Part shown: one piece after another, positions 32,822 to 43,857 of the stretch
Position numbering within the stretch: the stretch's first letter is position 1
Layout of the letters: every line of letters begins with the position of its first letter
Source: Diploptera punctata
Taxonomy: Eukaryota > Arthropoda > Insecta > Blattodea > Blaberidae
Assembly: GCA_030220185.1 (NCBI GenBank)
Contig: JASPKZ010004199.1
Coordinates: 2,271,001 to 2,335,000, forward strand
Reading direction: 5' to 3'
DNA length: 64,000 nucleotides
Notes under the pieces: generated by a model
What the model was told of the DNA's origin: nothing
Databases searched by the model: none
Seen by the model: the letters and a program-made list of their open reading frames with translations, nothing else
Program-made: the position numbers and the translations under genes

Positions 32822-33045
32822 TGTTTTGAAGTGGTCTAAGGCATCATGGCTGGCGCAGAGTTACGGGACACGCGTTGGTTCAAGTCCCCATAGGGTCGTA
32901 GAATTTCGGCCAGTATGGGACCAGTATCCATCCAGAATCGTGAGGAATTTGAGTAGCTACAATAAAAGCGGCTCCAGATTGAGAAAATAAGCTATACTAG
33001 CTCGGAGACTCTACATCCTGATCACATGTCACCGTTAAACTCTGA
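32822..33045 (+). mobile_element. SINE-3, head-truncated
   Basis: GGCGCAGAGTTACGGGACACG, box B GGTTCAAGTCCCC, TTTCGGCCAGTATGGGACC, AATCGTGAGGAATTTG and GATCACATGTCACC in SINE-3 order. Confidence 0.85.
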
Positions 33046-33725
33046 TCATTTATCATAAGTAATGCCACGAGTGATTTCCAAATTGTCGATAAATTCACGA
33101 CTCACGAAGTGAGGAGTGAATTTATCTAGAGATTTTGAAAATCAAGACTGGCTTTTGTTAGGACTATTTAACGAATAAAATTAAGCCATTTACTCACAAA
33201 TCATTATTTAAATATAGTTATTTTTAAATATTTATATTTTTGATGTAAACGGCGATGTTTGAAAACAAATGAGAAACGTTATGTTTCATTTGTTCATCAC
33301 TGCAACCAGATCATATTTATAGCCAAATAGAATCGAAATATTGTAAGAATGAACCCTAGTGCAGAAAAACTGAAACATATCATTACAGGTTATTAATTAA
33401 TTTCTAATTTCCTATGATGTAAATATGTCAACTATATTTTTATTCAACGTTAATTCCTATGAAATAATACGTTTAAGAAAGTGCAAACAGTGTTTTTTTC
33501 ATGTTATAATTAATTGCTACGAATGTTTTTCTGTTATATCTCGCAAGCAGAATCTGCTTACATTCGTACACTATATACAATCTGGAAGCCACTTGATGGG
33601 ATGAGAGCGATACAATGAAAGTGATAAAATCACGGTGAAAAAGACTGTGATTGGTTGTAAATCAAAATTCATTCAAATGTGATTGGTCGTTGACTGTCAT
33701 TGGAGACATGAGTTAAATAGTCTCT
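33045..33725 (-). repeat. Family M repeat, copy 3
   Basis: Reverse copy from TCATAAGTAATGCCACGAG to GACATGAGTTAAATAGTC, with a small extra stretch near the right-end block (TAAATTCACGACTCACGAAG). Confidence 0.85.
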
Positions 33726-34795
33726 GTAAATGCCAAGTATATGAGCTCAGTAGTCTGCTGTTAAGGACAATGACTTTCTAAGTCTGTCGCGCCAAGGAGT
33801 TTATTTTTTAGATCTATGTGCTTCACTTGTAGACAATGTTGAACTTATTGCTTCTAATAATCTGCTCCTATGGCATCATAGTCCATAGATTATAACCACT
33901 CTTGTAGTCAGACTCTCTACATATCTATCAAACACCTTGAGACACCCTCAGACAACTTTCATCGTTTTTGTAGCTTGTTGCATGCTCTGCAATCATTTTT
34001 TCCCTTGGTCTTCTATGTTTCTTTGTACCATCAGTTTAATCATGAAGAATTTTGAAACATTTCTTTCTTCTTGCGCTTTACGTGTCAAAGCAATTTCAAA
34101 CATTGTGATTAGATAAGTCTTGCAATGTCATTTGCTTCAATAAACTTTCAAGTTCGTTATATTTTTACTTATTCCCCATATGTCTCTGGCTTTTACTGGT
34201 CCATATATTTTTTAATACTCTAAGTGAGATTCCATTAGCTCCACACACAGCCATATACATATTATCCTTGTTTGCGATCCAATACCACCCACTCCACTTT
34301 TCGTGTTTTGCTTCCGCACTAGACAGGTAGATGTCGTTAATTTTAAATATACGCACAATTTCGGCAGACCCCTTTGTGTAGATGATGTCTGTTTACGCTG
34401 CATATAGACAGGAGAGTCGGATGAGTGTATGATTAAGTGCTTGTATGTAAGTTTGTTGAACGAGGGAAATTAAACCTGGTGTCGGCACATGCCTACTCTT
34501 ATCGAAAAGCGCCAAGGCTTAAACATCCCGTTCGATGGACAAATCACTACCGACAGTGCCTCGTGCCTCCTTAACATATATACTGTGGAAGGGCTTGAAT
34601 ACTAATCCGGGTAAATTGTACACAGTCAAATAACTAAAACGTCTGTACCACAACACTTCCAAGTTCCGAGATCAAAATTTACAACCCCAATTTTATAATT
34701 TTTTCAGCTTGGTGTGCCATGAATGATATTAAAACATTCCTATTTTAATAATATGAGTTAAATAGATAATAAAATAATATTAATTTTAATAATAT
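33726..34795. other. No gene recognised
   Basis: Two minus-strand frames of 63 codons overlap at 34165-34403 (one contains SGWYWIANKDNMYMAVCG). No domain recognised; no other support. Confidence 0.3.
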
Positions 34796-34811
34796 TAATT
34801 TCGTAGACAGA

Positions 34812-35085
34812 AAGCAAACATTTTTGACAACAGAGACAGAATTTTGGCGAAGGGCATCAAGAAAATCAAGAAAGGAGAAAATTTGGAACCAGAAAATTAG
34901 AGAAATTGTGAATGTAAAACATAATATTATAGAAGTAATAGAAGAACGAAGATTGAAATGGTATGAACATCTGAAGAAGATGGAGAATAATAGAATCCCA
35001 AGAATGACGCTGGATTGGATGCTGAAGGCAGGAGGAGGAGGGGACCCAGGGAACAGCGAAAGGATGAAGTGGAAAGGAACATGAT
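34812..35085 (+). pseudogene. LINE 3' fragment (LINE-C type)
   Basis: Plus frame of 86 codons: TTETEFWRRASRKSRKEKI then RRLKWYEHLKKMENNRIPR. This is the same region as AEMDFWRRSAGISRRDKIRN at 49930 and YEHVKRM at 520, i.e. the C-terminal tract of an RTE-like LINE. No reverse transcriptase motif. The 133-codon minus frame over it is a shadow. Confidence 0.75.
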
Positions 35086-35149
35086 CGGCAGACACCTCAA
35101 AGAAAAAAATGCTGAGGATAAAAACCTGTGGCGGAGCAAAATACATTTG

Positions 35150-36185
35150 GGCTTAAAGATAACTACTGTAATGTAGAAAAAAAATCTTAATAAAAAATAT
35201 ACATTTTATCAACAGTGCCACAGATCACAAAATGAATATCATGCAATATTTATGCTTGGGTAAAATGTATTATTTGCAATTTCAAATGCAACTTAAGTTA
35301 AAAATTACTAAATATAACAAACAAACTGGATAAAGGTGAAATAATGTCGTAAGGGACCAAAGTTATATAATTTGATTATATCAGCATTCAATATAGCTAT
35401 CTCAGAACTCTGAGTCAACCTAACATAGGTGTAGAGGACTTCTTTTTTTCAACAGTTTCTATGAGTTAGACCTATAATTTGTTTAGGGACGCATAAAAAT
35501 AATAAAGCTTACAAAAAGGACAATTCCGGAATATCTCATCAAATACTATTTTCATGTTTTCTTGGTTAGATTGGACTAGAACACATAAAAGAAGCATACG
35601 AAGTTATATTTTCTATGTAAAAAAAATTCAATGTTGATAATAATAGTATGTATACTTCTGGGTTATCTCCATACAATAAACAACAAGATCGGTTTTATCT
35701 GTATCCCGACTTGCAATGTTTTGTCAGTAGAACATTCAGATTAAAACATGTTTAAGCGATTTTATTTTTTAACAGATTAGTCTTCTCGGAATTGCCAGAG
35801 AAAATCAAGTAATGGTAGACAAATTTCTGCTGAACTTCAGGATATGAAGTGATCCTTGATAAATGTCTGTTTCAAGATAACTCTAGATTAGAAGCAGGGA
35901 TTGTTAGGATAGTATAAAAATGTTCTCCAACACCATAAGTAAATACAATAAGGTATTCAGAAGCTGTTTTTAAATACCAATATTCTTCAATTTTATTGTG
36001 AGGCACTTCGCTTCTATATATTTGGCTATGTCGCGTCTAATATATTTAAAGCCATACCAAAAGGCTTAGTTTATAGTTTTGCGTGTTAATGCGCCTTGTG
36101 ACAACTCACTGAATATTAATTACAATTAATTTATTCATTAATGATGAAATGTTTTTTTATAATAAAATTTCAACCGAGTGTTTAG
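35150..36185. other. No gene or repeat recognised
   Basis: One kilobase of A+T-rich, unique-looking sequence without open frames above 60 codons. Confidence 0.4.
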
Positions 36186-36845
36186 CTTGACTATTTAAGT
36201 CATGCCCCAAATGGGAGTCAAATACCAATCACGTTTCAATGAATTTTGTTTTACAACCAATGACAGTCGTGTTTTACCTCGACATTTATCCAATTTACAA
36301 AAATAAAGAAAGCTCCTCCTTTTTAATATCCTGAACAGGTCAAAACATTATTTTGCAGTGACTGACACTCCAACAAATATGTTGAATGTAGCAAATAATG
36401 AACAGATTCCTTCGAACTACACATTTGATAATTGTGTGTTCAATAATTGTGTTTTTAAATAATGATTTTACTGAGTTGTTTTCTAAAAAAAATAATTAAT
36501 AACCTATAATGTTGGTTACATATGCAGTTTGATGTGATTCATTTTTGCTTCACTATGGTGCATTCTTACAATATTGCAATCCTATTTGATAATAAATAAT
36601 ATGATCGAGTTGCAGTGAGCAAATAAAACATAACCAAACATTTCTCATTTTTTTCAAACATCGCCGTTAACATTAAATATATAAATATTTTAAAATAACT
36701 ATATTTAAATAATGATTAGTGAGTAAACAGCTTAATTTTATTCGTTAAATAGTTCTAACAAACATCACTCTTGATTTCCAAATCCTCTAGATAAATTCGC
36801 TAGCCACAATTTGTAAATCTCTCGTGGCATTACTTATGATAATTC
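36186..36845 (+). repeat. Family M repeat, copy 4
   Basis: GACTATTTAAGTCATGCCCC to TCGTGGCATTACTTATGATA, all internal blocks present. Confidence 0.87.
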
Positions 36846-37059
36846 AGGAACACCAACTGAAAACCTCAGTCATGTTGGTCGATTTTATAATTTGAATTCG
36901 GCATATAACTTACCAGAATATAAGTGTCAGTCGCTACCGTCTGATCCAAACATTTTTGTTGTGTAATAAATAAGAACTTATTCAACATTAATAAAATTCA
37001 TAAAAAAATCTCAGTTGAGGCGTTATTCACAAAATTAAAATTATATTGCAAAATTATGT

Positions 37060-37440
37060 ACCTTCTTGGTACGTTTCCTCAACTTTTTAAACTATTAATC
37101 AACTGTTGGCCTTTCGAGACTAGTCCCATCATCAGCGGAAAGTAGGTTTGTTTTCACTGATCATCGATGAAGTACTAGCATATTTGTGATGATTTTGTAC
37201 ATACTGTAGTATTGTGTATAATGAATTATTTCGTATTTAGAATGGAGTTGTTATTGATTTTCTTAAGAATTTTAAAAAATGTTCTTCAAGTATGTTTATT
37301 TTCGCTGGAATATTGTCTCTATGCAGTATTGTGAGGGCGTTGTTACTATCTCGCAAATAATGTCCTGTCTGAACGATATTTTGCATAATTGAATTTCCCT
37401 TCCCCGTATTTGAATTCTTCAAATTGTTATTTAAATATAA
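37060..37440 (-). pseudogene. PLE-F with Penelope-type C-terminal coding relic
   Basis: Minus strand from 37440: codons for GKGNSIMQNIVQTGHYLRDS, then NNALTILHRDNIPAKINILE and EEHFLKFLRK. This matches the end of the GIY-YIG-associated C-terminal region of Penelope-like proteins (pattern: H ... gH ... il-- ... ki-iLE-l-I) and parallels the PLE-E relic at 56300-56575 (INAGHRMN ... LTIVHKEGNSTRINILEDLE). It is followed by the PLE-F terminal region with a decayed hammerhead (37099-37141). Reverse transcriptase sequence is absent. Confidence 0.7.
37099..37141 (-). ncRNA. Hammerhead ribozyme-like motif (PLE-F), decayed
   Basis: Core CUGAUGA, stem II GGGAC/GUCUC, GAAA and GGCC present; the triplet is CAA instead of CUA and stem I barely pairs. 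Predicted inactive. Confidence 0.45.
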
Positions 37441-37494
37441 TATTAAAACTTCTGCACGTTATTCCTATATAAAATATTTTGCAATCCTTACACG

Positions 37495-37497
<3 letters not shown>

Positions 37498-37542
<45 letters not shown>
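37498..37542. repeat. (TA)n microsatellite
   Basis: TA tract on the left of a SINE-1 copy; a longer TA tract is on the right, so the SINE appears inserted in a pre-existing TA array. Confidence 0.95.
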
Positions 37543-37543
<1 letters not shown>

Positions 37544-37545
<2 letters not shown>

Positions 37546-37857
37546 ATCATAGTAATTCTGCCCGAAGGCAGGTCCTTCACTGCAATCATAGCATTTTCAT
37601 GCTATGCTTGCATCTTTACTAGGGAATTGTAGGTGTAGTACCTTCTCGTTGCTTTCCACACTGGTGAATGATGATGATGATGATGATGACCATGCGATTT
37701 CGGGGACCGTTTGGGCCTTAAGTTTTCCTGACATGTGTCTTACAGGTGAAGAAAAACCCCGATAAAAAACCTCACCCAGAAAAACTGCCCCGACCGGGGA
37801 TCGAACCCGGGCCCGCTGTGTGACAAGGCAGCACGCTACCTCGAGACCACAGCGGTA
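37544..37857 (-). mobile_element. SINE-1, full length, inside a TA array
   Basis: All SINE-1 blocks in reverse, box B GGGTTCGATCCCC, (CAT)n core. Flanked on both sides by (TA)n. Confidence 0.93.

Positions 37858-37925
<68 letters not shown>
37858..37925. repeat. (TA)n microsatellite
   Basis: Right half of the interrupted TA array. Confidence 0.95.
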
Positions 37926-37927
<2 letters not shown>

Positions 37928-38044
37928 TTTTGTTATTATTGAACTGCATGATTGGTATGCTTTTGTATAGTGTCAACTTGAGGTTAAAATACGTAATATA
38001 ATTTAACTTTAGCCTGACTGGGTATAAAATTATAACATTATGTT

Positions 38045-38276
38045 TCTCGTAGGCCCGTCGTCTCAATGTTTTTAAAATTTTAATCAACTATAGGCCTTTC
38101 GGGACTAGTTCCATCATCAGCAGAAGGTAGTAAGTCGTTACTGACCCTCGATAAAGTACTAGCATATTTCTGATAATTGTGTAGAGAATATCATTTATAC
38201 TGGTCGCATTCTCAGTTAGAATCATATTTTTATTGATTTTTTCCAGTTGAAGTTGAGCAACCAGACCTACAAGATA
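38045..38276 (-). mobile_element. PLE-F terminal module
   Basis: CGTAGGCCCGTCGTCTC at the left and CAGACCTACAAG at the right are the inverted ends seen also at 2606-2786; GATAAAGTACTAGCATATTT is shared with 37170. Contains a hammerhead-like motif on the minus strand. It lies in the presumed first intron of the heat-shock-type transcription unit. Confidence 0.65.
38085..38126 (-). ncRNA. Hammerhead ribozyme-like motif (PLE-F)
   Basis: Core CUGAUGA, one U, a stem II of GGAAC or GGA with loop and UCCC, GAAA, AGGCCU, triplet CUA; stem I is reduced to three pairs (UCUG with UAGU, including G-U). Confidence 0.55.
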
Positions 38277-38321
38277 CATAACTTTTATACTGCCGCGCGC
38301 GCTACAGGGAGTCGTTCTCAC

Positions 38322-38536
38322 CTTGTTTTCTTGTAATAAACATGACAGATGTCCATGTAAAATTTTCACAATAACTTTATTTGATTCACATAAACCTCTA
38401 GTGACACTTTACATTCAACTTGCTGCAATAACTAATCTTGCTTTACGGTTTATTTGCCGCATAATTATATCCAATAGTTTCACTTGCCACACTTTCTTCT
38501 GATAACAGTTCACTGTATCGCTGTGACAAAACAAGA
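38322..38536 (-). other. Possible untranslated first exon with splice donor
   Basis: Minus strand: the presumed start region GGATCGGGAGTGAGTCTTG lies about 30 bases below the TATA box. The following 200 bases have the A-rich, stop-rich style of insect heat-shock leaders (GTGAACTG, GGCAAGTGAAACT, GCAAATAAACCG, GTGAATCAAATAAAG). It ends at ACAAG|GTGAGA at 38322/38321, a near-ideal donor. The only late ATG (about 38357) opens a 13-codon frame that runs into the donor, so a non-coding leader is the simplest reading. An intron in the 5' leader is usual for insect Hsp90/Hsp83 genes, while inducible Hsp70 genes usually lack introns. No downstream exon is visible in this window. Confidence 0.4.
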
Positions 38537-38559
38537 CTCACTCCCGATCCTGGAAAAAG

Positions 38560-38677
38560 TATATATAAGCCGGGGATAGAAATTTCTGGGATTCTAATCG
38601 AGACCTTTCTAGTATAGAAGCTTCGGTAGTCGAAGTCTCTGTACAGGAGGGGTAGATCCGTACAGAACTTTCCGGAA
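38560..38677 (-). promoter_or_regulatory. Heat-shock-type promoter (HSEs plus TATA)
   Basis: On the minus strand, in order: a perfect three-unit heat shock element (38665-38677; plus strand GAActTTCcgGAA), a two-unit element GAAgcTTC (38617-38624), a third imperfect cluster GAAatTTCtgGGAttCT (38579-38595), then TTATATATA (38561-38568). Several alternating GAA/TTC units at 2-base spacing just upstream of a TATA box are the binding layout for trimeric heat shock factor. The local sequence is more G+C-rich than its surroundings. Intact spacing argues for recent constraint or a recently duplicated promoter. Confidence 0.55.
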
Positions 38678-38867
38678 TGGAAGGCTAGACACACAACAAA
38701 ATTTTTGCGCGAGTCGTCAACTTGCGATGTTTCCATCCATAAACAATGTGAGACTCCTACCCCCGGCTGTCGCCCGCGCAATTCAAGCGCTAATATATAA
38801 TGCGTCGTGGTATTATAATAATACTATTATATCGAGAGAATTGCCTCAATTGTAAATTGTATTTGGA

Positions 38868-38997
38868 AACACCGAATTCGTACCCCGGTGCTGACTAGCA
38901 TGACTGAGTTTTTCTCCTGGTTTTTCTCAGTCGTCAAAACAAATTCTGACTTAGTATTCCATTACCATGACCCATTTCATTTTATTCACCATTCTAT
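38868..38997 (+). mobile_element. SINE-2 body, head decayed
   Basis: CCCCGGTGCTGACTAGCATG, GAGTTTTTCTCCTGG and CATTACCATGACCCATTTCA match the body at 59770-59870. Confidence 0.6.
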
Positions 38998-39014
38998 AGT
39001 ATACATAAATATAT

Positions 39015-39320
39015 GGTGCAACAGGCCAAGAAAGCCTACCAGCCGGCTGCTGGGCTCACATCTACATGTCTTAATCATAGAGGTAGACGATCATACTGCC
39101 AGTATAAGGTGACATACGGTCAGCATATGGGGTCCCCAGCCGTTATAGCTGGTTTTCTCAACCTGGAGCCGCTACTTATCAACTTATCATAGCTACCCAA
39201 ATGTCTCACGATTCTGGGTGGGCACGGTCCCATAGTGGCCGGTATTCCGTGAGAAAATGTCTTCCCCTTAGCTCTGCACCAAGGCATCTTGCCTTAACCA
39301 CTCGAATATGGCGTGGGACA
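39015..39320 (-). mobile_element. SINE-3, near full length
   Basis: Reverse order of all SINE-3 blocks from GCCGGCTGCTGGGCTCAC to CTTAACCACTCG; box B region deleted (CTTCCCCTTAGCTCTGC joins across it). Confidence 0.88.
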
Positions 39321-39563
39321 TTCTATAGCCTCATTAAATAATTTTTCTCGTTTTTTTATATCTTGTACATATTATATTTAATTCGTTAAATCTAGAGTAA
39401 ATTAAAATACATTATAAATAACAACTGTATTGTATATATATAAGACATGTATTCGTTTATGGTTATTGTAATTTAGATCTAAGACTATTTATTGTATTTT
39501 TTAAAACCTGGTTGTGTGGTAGACAAGGCCTTAAGGCCTTAACTCTGCCAGATAAAATAAAGC

Positions 39564-39565
<2 letters not shown>

Positions 39566-39640
<75 letters not shown>

Positions 39641-39650
39641 TATTATTATT
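39566..39650. repeat. (ATT)n microsatellite
   Basis: About 27 ATT units with one interruption. Confidence 0.95.
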
Positions 39651-39984
39651 AAAAAATATTAGCGTACCCGGCAGACGTTGTCCTGCCCGAACGTTCAATT
39701 CTCATGTCATGGGCGGACGATAAAAATATGTTACCTTTTTACCATAAAATTCAGCAATTAGGACATAATAAGTTATTATTAAATAAGTTCGCAAGAAAAC
39801 CTGTTACAGCCTTCTGTTGTGGCTCAAGAAGTGTTAATGATGACGTCACACAGTCATAAACATTAGAATTGTACCCTCCTTTGCAGATAAGTTAAGAACC
39901 GTCATATAACAATTATATTTGAGTGAAAAAAAAAAATAAATTGGTGAGAGTGAGTCAATTTTTTTTTTTTGCTAGATTTCATTT

Positions 39985-40118
39985 CTGACCCACTGTGCAC
40001 CGGTCCCATACTGGCCGACATTCCATGAGAAAAATGTCTTCCCCCGTAGAGACTCGAACCAGCGTAGTTCTGCACCAAGACTTCTTGCCTTGACCACTCG
40101 GCTACGGCGCGAGACTCT
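39985..40118 (-). mobile_element. SINE-3, head half
   Basis: Box A GCCGAGTGGTCAAGGC and box B GGTTCGAGTC on the minus strand, then GGGGGAAGACATTTTTCTC and GGCCAGTATGGGACCGG. The 3' half is missing. Confidence 0.85.
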
Positions 40119-40127
40119 TGGTACTTG

Positions 40128-40620
40128 GTATCAATGAAAGACAAAAATGGTTATTGTGAGTTATCCGTAAGAGATAAGGGACTATTGGCATCAATGAAAG
40201 ACAAAAAATGGTTTTTGTGAGTTATCCGTAAGAGATAAACATATGATGTCGCGGACTTTTTTGTAGAGCCTTTTGAGATATTCAATTCTGTGTACATTAA
40301 TTTTGTGTATTTCTTATGGTTTAAGCAGCGTAAGCCATTGTTTAGGCAGCGTAAGCAATTTAAGCGTCCAAAGAGCTACTTTTTTCACGTTTTCCACTAC
40401 AAAGGGCGATTTTTAAGGGTGTAGGAGTTGAGTATCACAACTCTCTTATAGCCTATGTTCATCCCGGGAATCTCCTGAACATTTTGCAAAAAACCCCATC
40501 ACAATCTTATCAACAGTATGGCCGCGCATAAAGTACGACCAAACAAATATACAAACAAACATTAATTTTTATGTCTAAGATAAATAAAAATACGCGATAT
40601 GACCCTATAGGCTATGTTAA
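40128..40620. repeat. Family R5 repeat with ~55-bp tandem duplication
   Basis: ATCAATGAAAGACAAAAA...GAGTTATCCGTAAGAGATAA occurs twice in a row (about 40131-40177 and 40189-40236). The rest shares TTGAGATATTCAATTCTGTG, TACATTAATTTTGTG and TAAGCGTCCAAA with 11270-11420 and 44290-44380. Confidence 0.6.
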
Positions 40621-41252
40621 AGAATCTATAAATATATTACATGAACAAATACATTATTATTTATCAAAAAACTACATAGGATGTTCGCAGTTACTAGATC
40701 CCTTTGTTTTGTTTGAATTAAATCTAATATAAAATCCCTTGTTCTGACACTTGGAGACAAGACTGGAAAACGGAGGCGGACTTAACTCCACTTTATAGAA
40801 GAGTAAATAGAATACCCCACGCCATTACATTAATCCCCAGATGTTACTGTGACGCGAGTATTGTCATAAAATTCCTGATTTACGTTTCTACACTGATACA
40901 AATACGCACTAAAGAATGAAACAGCCACTTTCTAAATAACTGCACACCACGGCATCTTCAAAAACAAAATAAGTTTATCTTTTTAAACTGCAATTTGCAT
41001 CAGACATTTTGAAGATGCGCTACGCAGCTGCTTGTGATTGTTGTAATTTATTGAAATATTTTGTTGTTGGAAGTGCATAAATCTCTGGTGACTCAGAAAA
41101 ATAGCGAAGGAAATGGAATCCGTGGCAAGTAATGCGGTTTGGGAGTTAGGGTGCCACCTACCACTTCCTGCATCAATATGTTTCTCAAACGTGAGGTCTA
41201 CATTCAATTCTGGCCACTGCAATTTCATTCTTTCCTATCCATATAATACAAA

Positions 41253-41253
<1 letters not shown>
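40621..41253. other. No gene or repeat recognised
   Basis: Unassigned; an 81-codon minus frame (40983-41228) has no domain. Confidence 0.3.

Positions 41254-41287
<34 letters not shown>
41254..41287. repeat. (AAT)n microsatellite
   Basis: About 11 AAT units directly before a LINE-A fragment. Confidence 0.9.
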
Positions 41288-41289
<2 letters not shown>

Positions 41290-41763
41290 GAAAATATATA
41301 AAACTATTATTCTACCAGTTATATTATATGGGTGCGAAACATGGAATCTTACTTTAAGGGAGGAAAGGAGATTACGAGTATTTGAGAATACAGTTCTTAG
41401 GAAAATTTTTGGACCAAAGAGAGATGAACAGACAGGTGAATGGATAAAACTACTTAACAGTGAACTACATGGTATTTATAGGAAGCCAGATATAATGAGA
41501 ACAGTTAAGTCTCGTAGACTGCGATGGGCAGGTCATGTGGCACGAATGTGGAATGAAAGACGTGCATGAAAGCTTATGGGAAAACTAGAAGGAAAACGCC
41601 CAGTTGATAGACCAAGAATGAGGTGGGAGAATAACATTAACTATGATTTGAGGGAAGTAGACTATACAGGGGTTGATTGGAGACATTAGCTCAGGATAAA
41701 GATGTATGGAGAGCTTATGTCCGCGCGGCCATGAACCTACGGGTTCGATAGTGTCAGTGAGTT

Positions 41764-41766
<3 letters not shown>
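41288..41766 (+). mobile_element. LINE-A 3' part
   Basis: From TGAAAATATATAAAACTATT through GGGTGCGAAACATGGAATC (LYGCETW region), GGACCAAAGAGAGATGAACA, CTGCGATGGGCAGGTCATG to GTGTCAGTGAGTTAGTTAA. One in-frame stop and two indels break the frame. The tail passes into an (AAT)n tract. Confidence 0.88.
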
Positions 41767-41802
<36 letters not shown>

Positions 41803-41900
41803 TAATAACAATAATAATAAGAAAAACAACAATAATAATGACGATAATAATATTAATAATAATAACGATAATAATAACAATAATAAAAACAAAAACAACA
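41767..41900. repeat. (AAT/AAC)n microsatellite
   Basis: Imperfect AAT, AAC and GAT units after the LINE-A tail. Confidence 0.9.
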
Positions 41901-42003
41901 GTAACATAAAATAATTTACTGTATATTTTGTATTATTTAATTTATAAAACTATAACTAAACTCAGGCAAATGTAGAAGGCCTTATAACAATGAAGTATGT
42001 CAT

Positions 42004-42180
42004 CTTTATAGAAAATTAGATACAATAAAAAGTTAAGTTACGTAGACTGCGATAGACGGGACATGTGTCACGAATGGGGAATGAAAGAAGGGCATAGAAG
42101 CTTCTTGTAGGAAAACCAGAGGGAAAGCGCCCCGTAGGTAAGCCAATAATGAGATGGGAGAATAATTTAAGAGAGGTAAA
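42004..42180 (+). mobile_element. LINE-A fragment, left of SINE-1
   Basis: GTAGACTGCGATAGACGGGA, GGGGAATGAAAGAAGGGC, GAAAGCGCCCCGTAGGTAAG and a rough AATTTAAGAGAGGTAAATCA end. Confidence 0.8.
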
Positions 42181-42195
42181 TCATGGCAAATTATA

Positions 42196-42403
42196 CCTAT
42201 AAGACAAATGCCAGGAAGCTTAGGGCCCACTGGTCCCCGAAAATCATTCGGCCATCATCATCATCCTTTATCATTATCACCATCCTTCACCGGTGTGGAA
42301 AGCAACAGGAAGCTACCACACCTATAATTCCCTAGTAAAGCTGCAAAGCGTAGCATGAAAATGCTATGATTGCAGTGAAAAACCTGCCTACTATGGATGG
42401 ATA
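42196..42403 (+). mobile_element. SINE-1, head-truncated
   Basis: Starts at TATAAGACAAATGCCAGG; body and (CAT)n core present; CCTGCCTACTATGGATGG shows loss of the CTCGGGCAGAATT block. Lies between two LINE-A pieces. Confidence 0.88.
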
Positions 42404-42404
42404 T

Positions 42405-42604
42405 AGGGAATGCATGGAAGCTTCTTGTAGGAAAACCAGTGGGAACACGCCCAGTTGGTAGGCCAAGAATGAGGTGGGAGAATAATATTAACCAGAATTT
42501 GAGGGAGATATTATATAGTGGATAATAGGTACCGTAACCATTAGCTCAGGATAGGGATGTATGGAGAGCTTTTCGGCCATGAATCTGCGGGTTCGATAGA
42601 GCCA
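42405..42604 (+). mobile_element. LINE-A fragment, right of SINE-1
   Basis: GCATGGAAGCTTCTTGTAGG to GGGTTCGATAGAGCCAGGAG. It repeats sequence already present in the piece left of the SINE, so these are two LINE-A copies or a local duplication, not one copy split by the SINE. Confidence 0.82.
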
Positions 42605-42607
42605 GGA

Positions 42608-42945
42608 GAGATGCGAGAGGCCTAGAAGGCCCTTGGCCTATCACCCGGTTCTTGGAATCACATCCACATATGTTAATAATTACGATCAAGCAACCAGTGT
42701 AAGGATGACATGTGGCCACCTTTCAGATCTCTCAGCCGTTATAGCTGATATTCTTAACCGGGAGCCTTAACTTATTTTAATTACCCTTACTTTGACGGTG
42801 CTGGGTGTGCAATGGTCCCATTAGTGGCCTAAATGCCATGAGAAAATTACTTCCCGCATGAGGATTCGAACCATCGCAAGTCTCGTAGCTCTGCAGCAAG
42901 TCATGATGCCTAAAATTAGTTCGGATACAACGCGGGACATAATTT
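42608..42945 (-). mobile_element. SINE-3, full span, diverged
   Basis: GAGGCCTAGAAGGCCC to ACAACGCGGGAC in SINE-3 order, with box B GGTTCGAATCCTC on the minus strand. Confidence 0.85.
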
Positions 42946-43154
42946 AATTTATACATTATAATGATTAATATGCATTTATTATAATTTTCTTCATGCCATT
43001 TAAGACGAGAAGACCGTCGCTGTCCCGAACCTGATGAAATGTTTTGCATTATTATTACAATCTAAAAGCATTAAAGATAGATTTAACCCAGATAAAAAAT
43101 GTGACACAAAGATACTCGATAAGATAATCTGGGCTTGGTTCGGAATCAGCCTAC

Positions 43155-43260
43155 GTGCTTCAGTAGCTCAGTAGTATAGTGCAACTCAGTAAAAATGAAG
43201 TCTGTGGCTCAAACCCCGGCTGAGGTTTATATTTCTTTCTCTGGCTATGTTTAATCTCTA
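43155..43260 (+). mobile_element. tRNA-derived SINE fragment
   Basis: CAGTAGCTCAGTAGTATAG (box A-like) and GGCTCAAACCCCGGC (box B-like) at tRNA spacing. Only one copy; unknown family. Confidence 0.45.
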
Positions 43261-43857
43261 CACATAACAGTCACGTTATTTGATAAATCACGTGATCACA
43301 AGCAGCAGGAGATGTCATTACTCATCACCGAGCGCTGATAACTGTTATTGAATAGTTAGACTACCCGCAGCACATATACGTCATTTATACAATTTATTGC
43401 AACTTCCTGCGTGCAAGTTCCTGACCGGTCTCTGTTCCATTTTGAACAGCCAGACAATAATAATGTCAATGTAAAAAATGTCAAATATCCTTCCGAAGTT
43501 TTTAAACATAGCAGCAAAATATATATATATAAAGCTAATATCCTGCGTGTGCAGCTATGCCTAAATAAAAACAAAAATAATTATAAATTTATATCCTAAT
43601 TATTTTAGATACCCCGTGCTGATTACATTGAGCAACAAAAAAGAAACTTTTTTTTTGTCTCAGAAAGAAAAATATGTGATTTGTTAGTATTTTTTCTCCT
43701 GAATTCAAATATGATATCGGTTTTACTCCATCATTCAAGGTTTCCGAGAGACAGACATTTATAATTTCCAACGCTTTAATATTTTCCACATTCGTAACTA
43801 CACAATATTCGAACATTCGGACTCACCTAGAAAGTAAGATATGCCGATTTTGTGCTA

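Noticed and set aside
34745..35146. 133-codon minus frame
   Set aside because: Antisense of the plus-strand LINE fragment at 34812-35085.
38443..38781. 112-codon minus frame over the heat-shock-type promoter
   Set aside because: It crosses the HSEs, TATA box and leader; promoter architecture explains the sequence better than coding.
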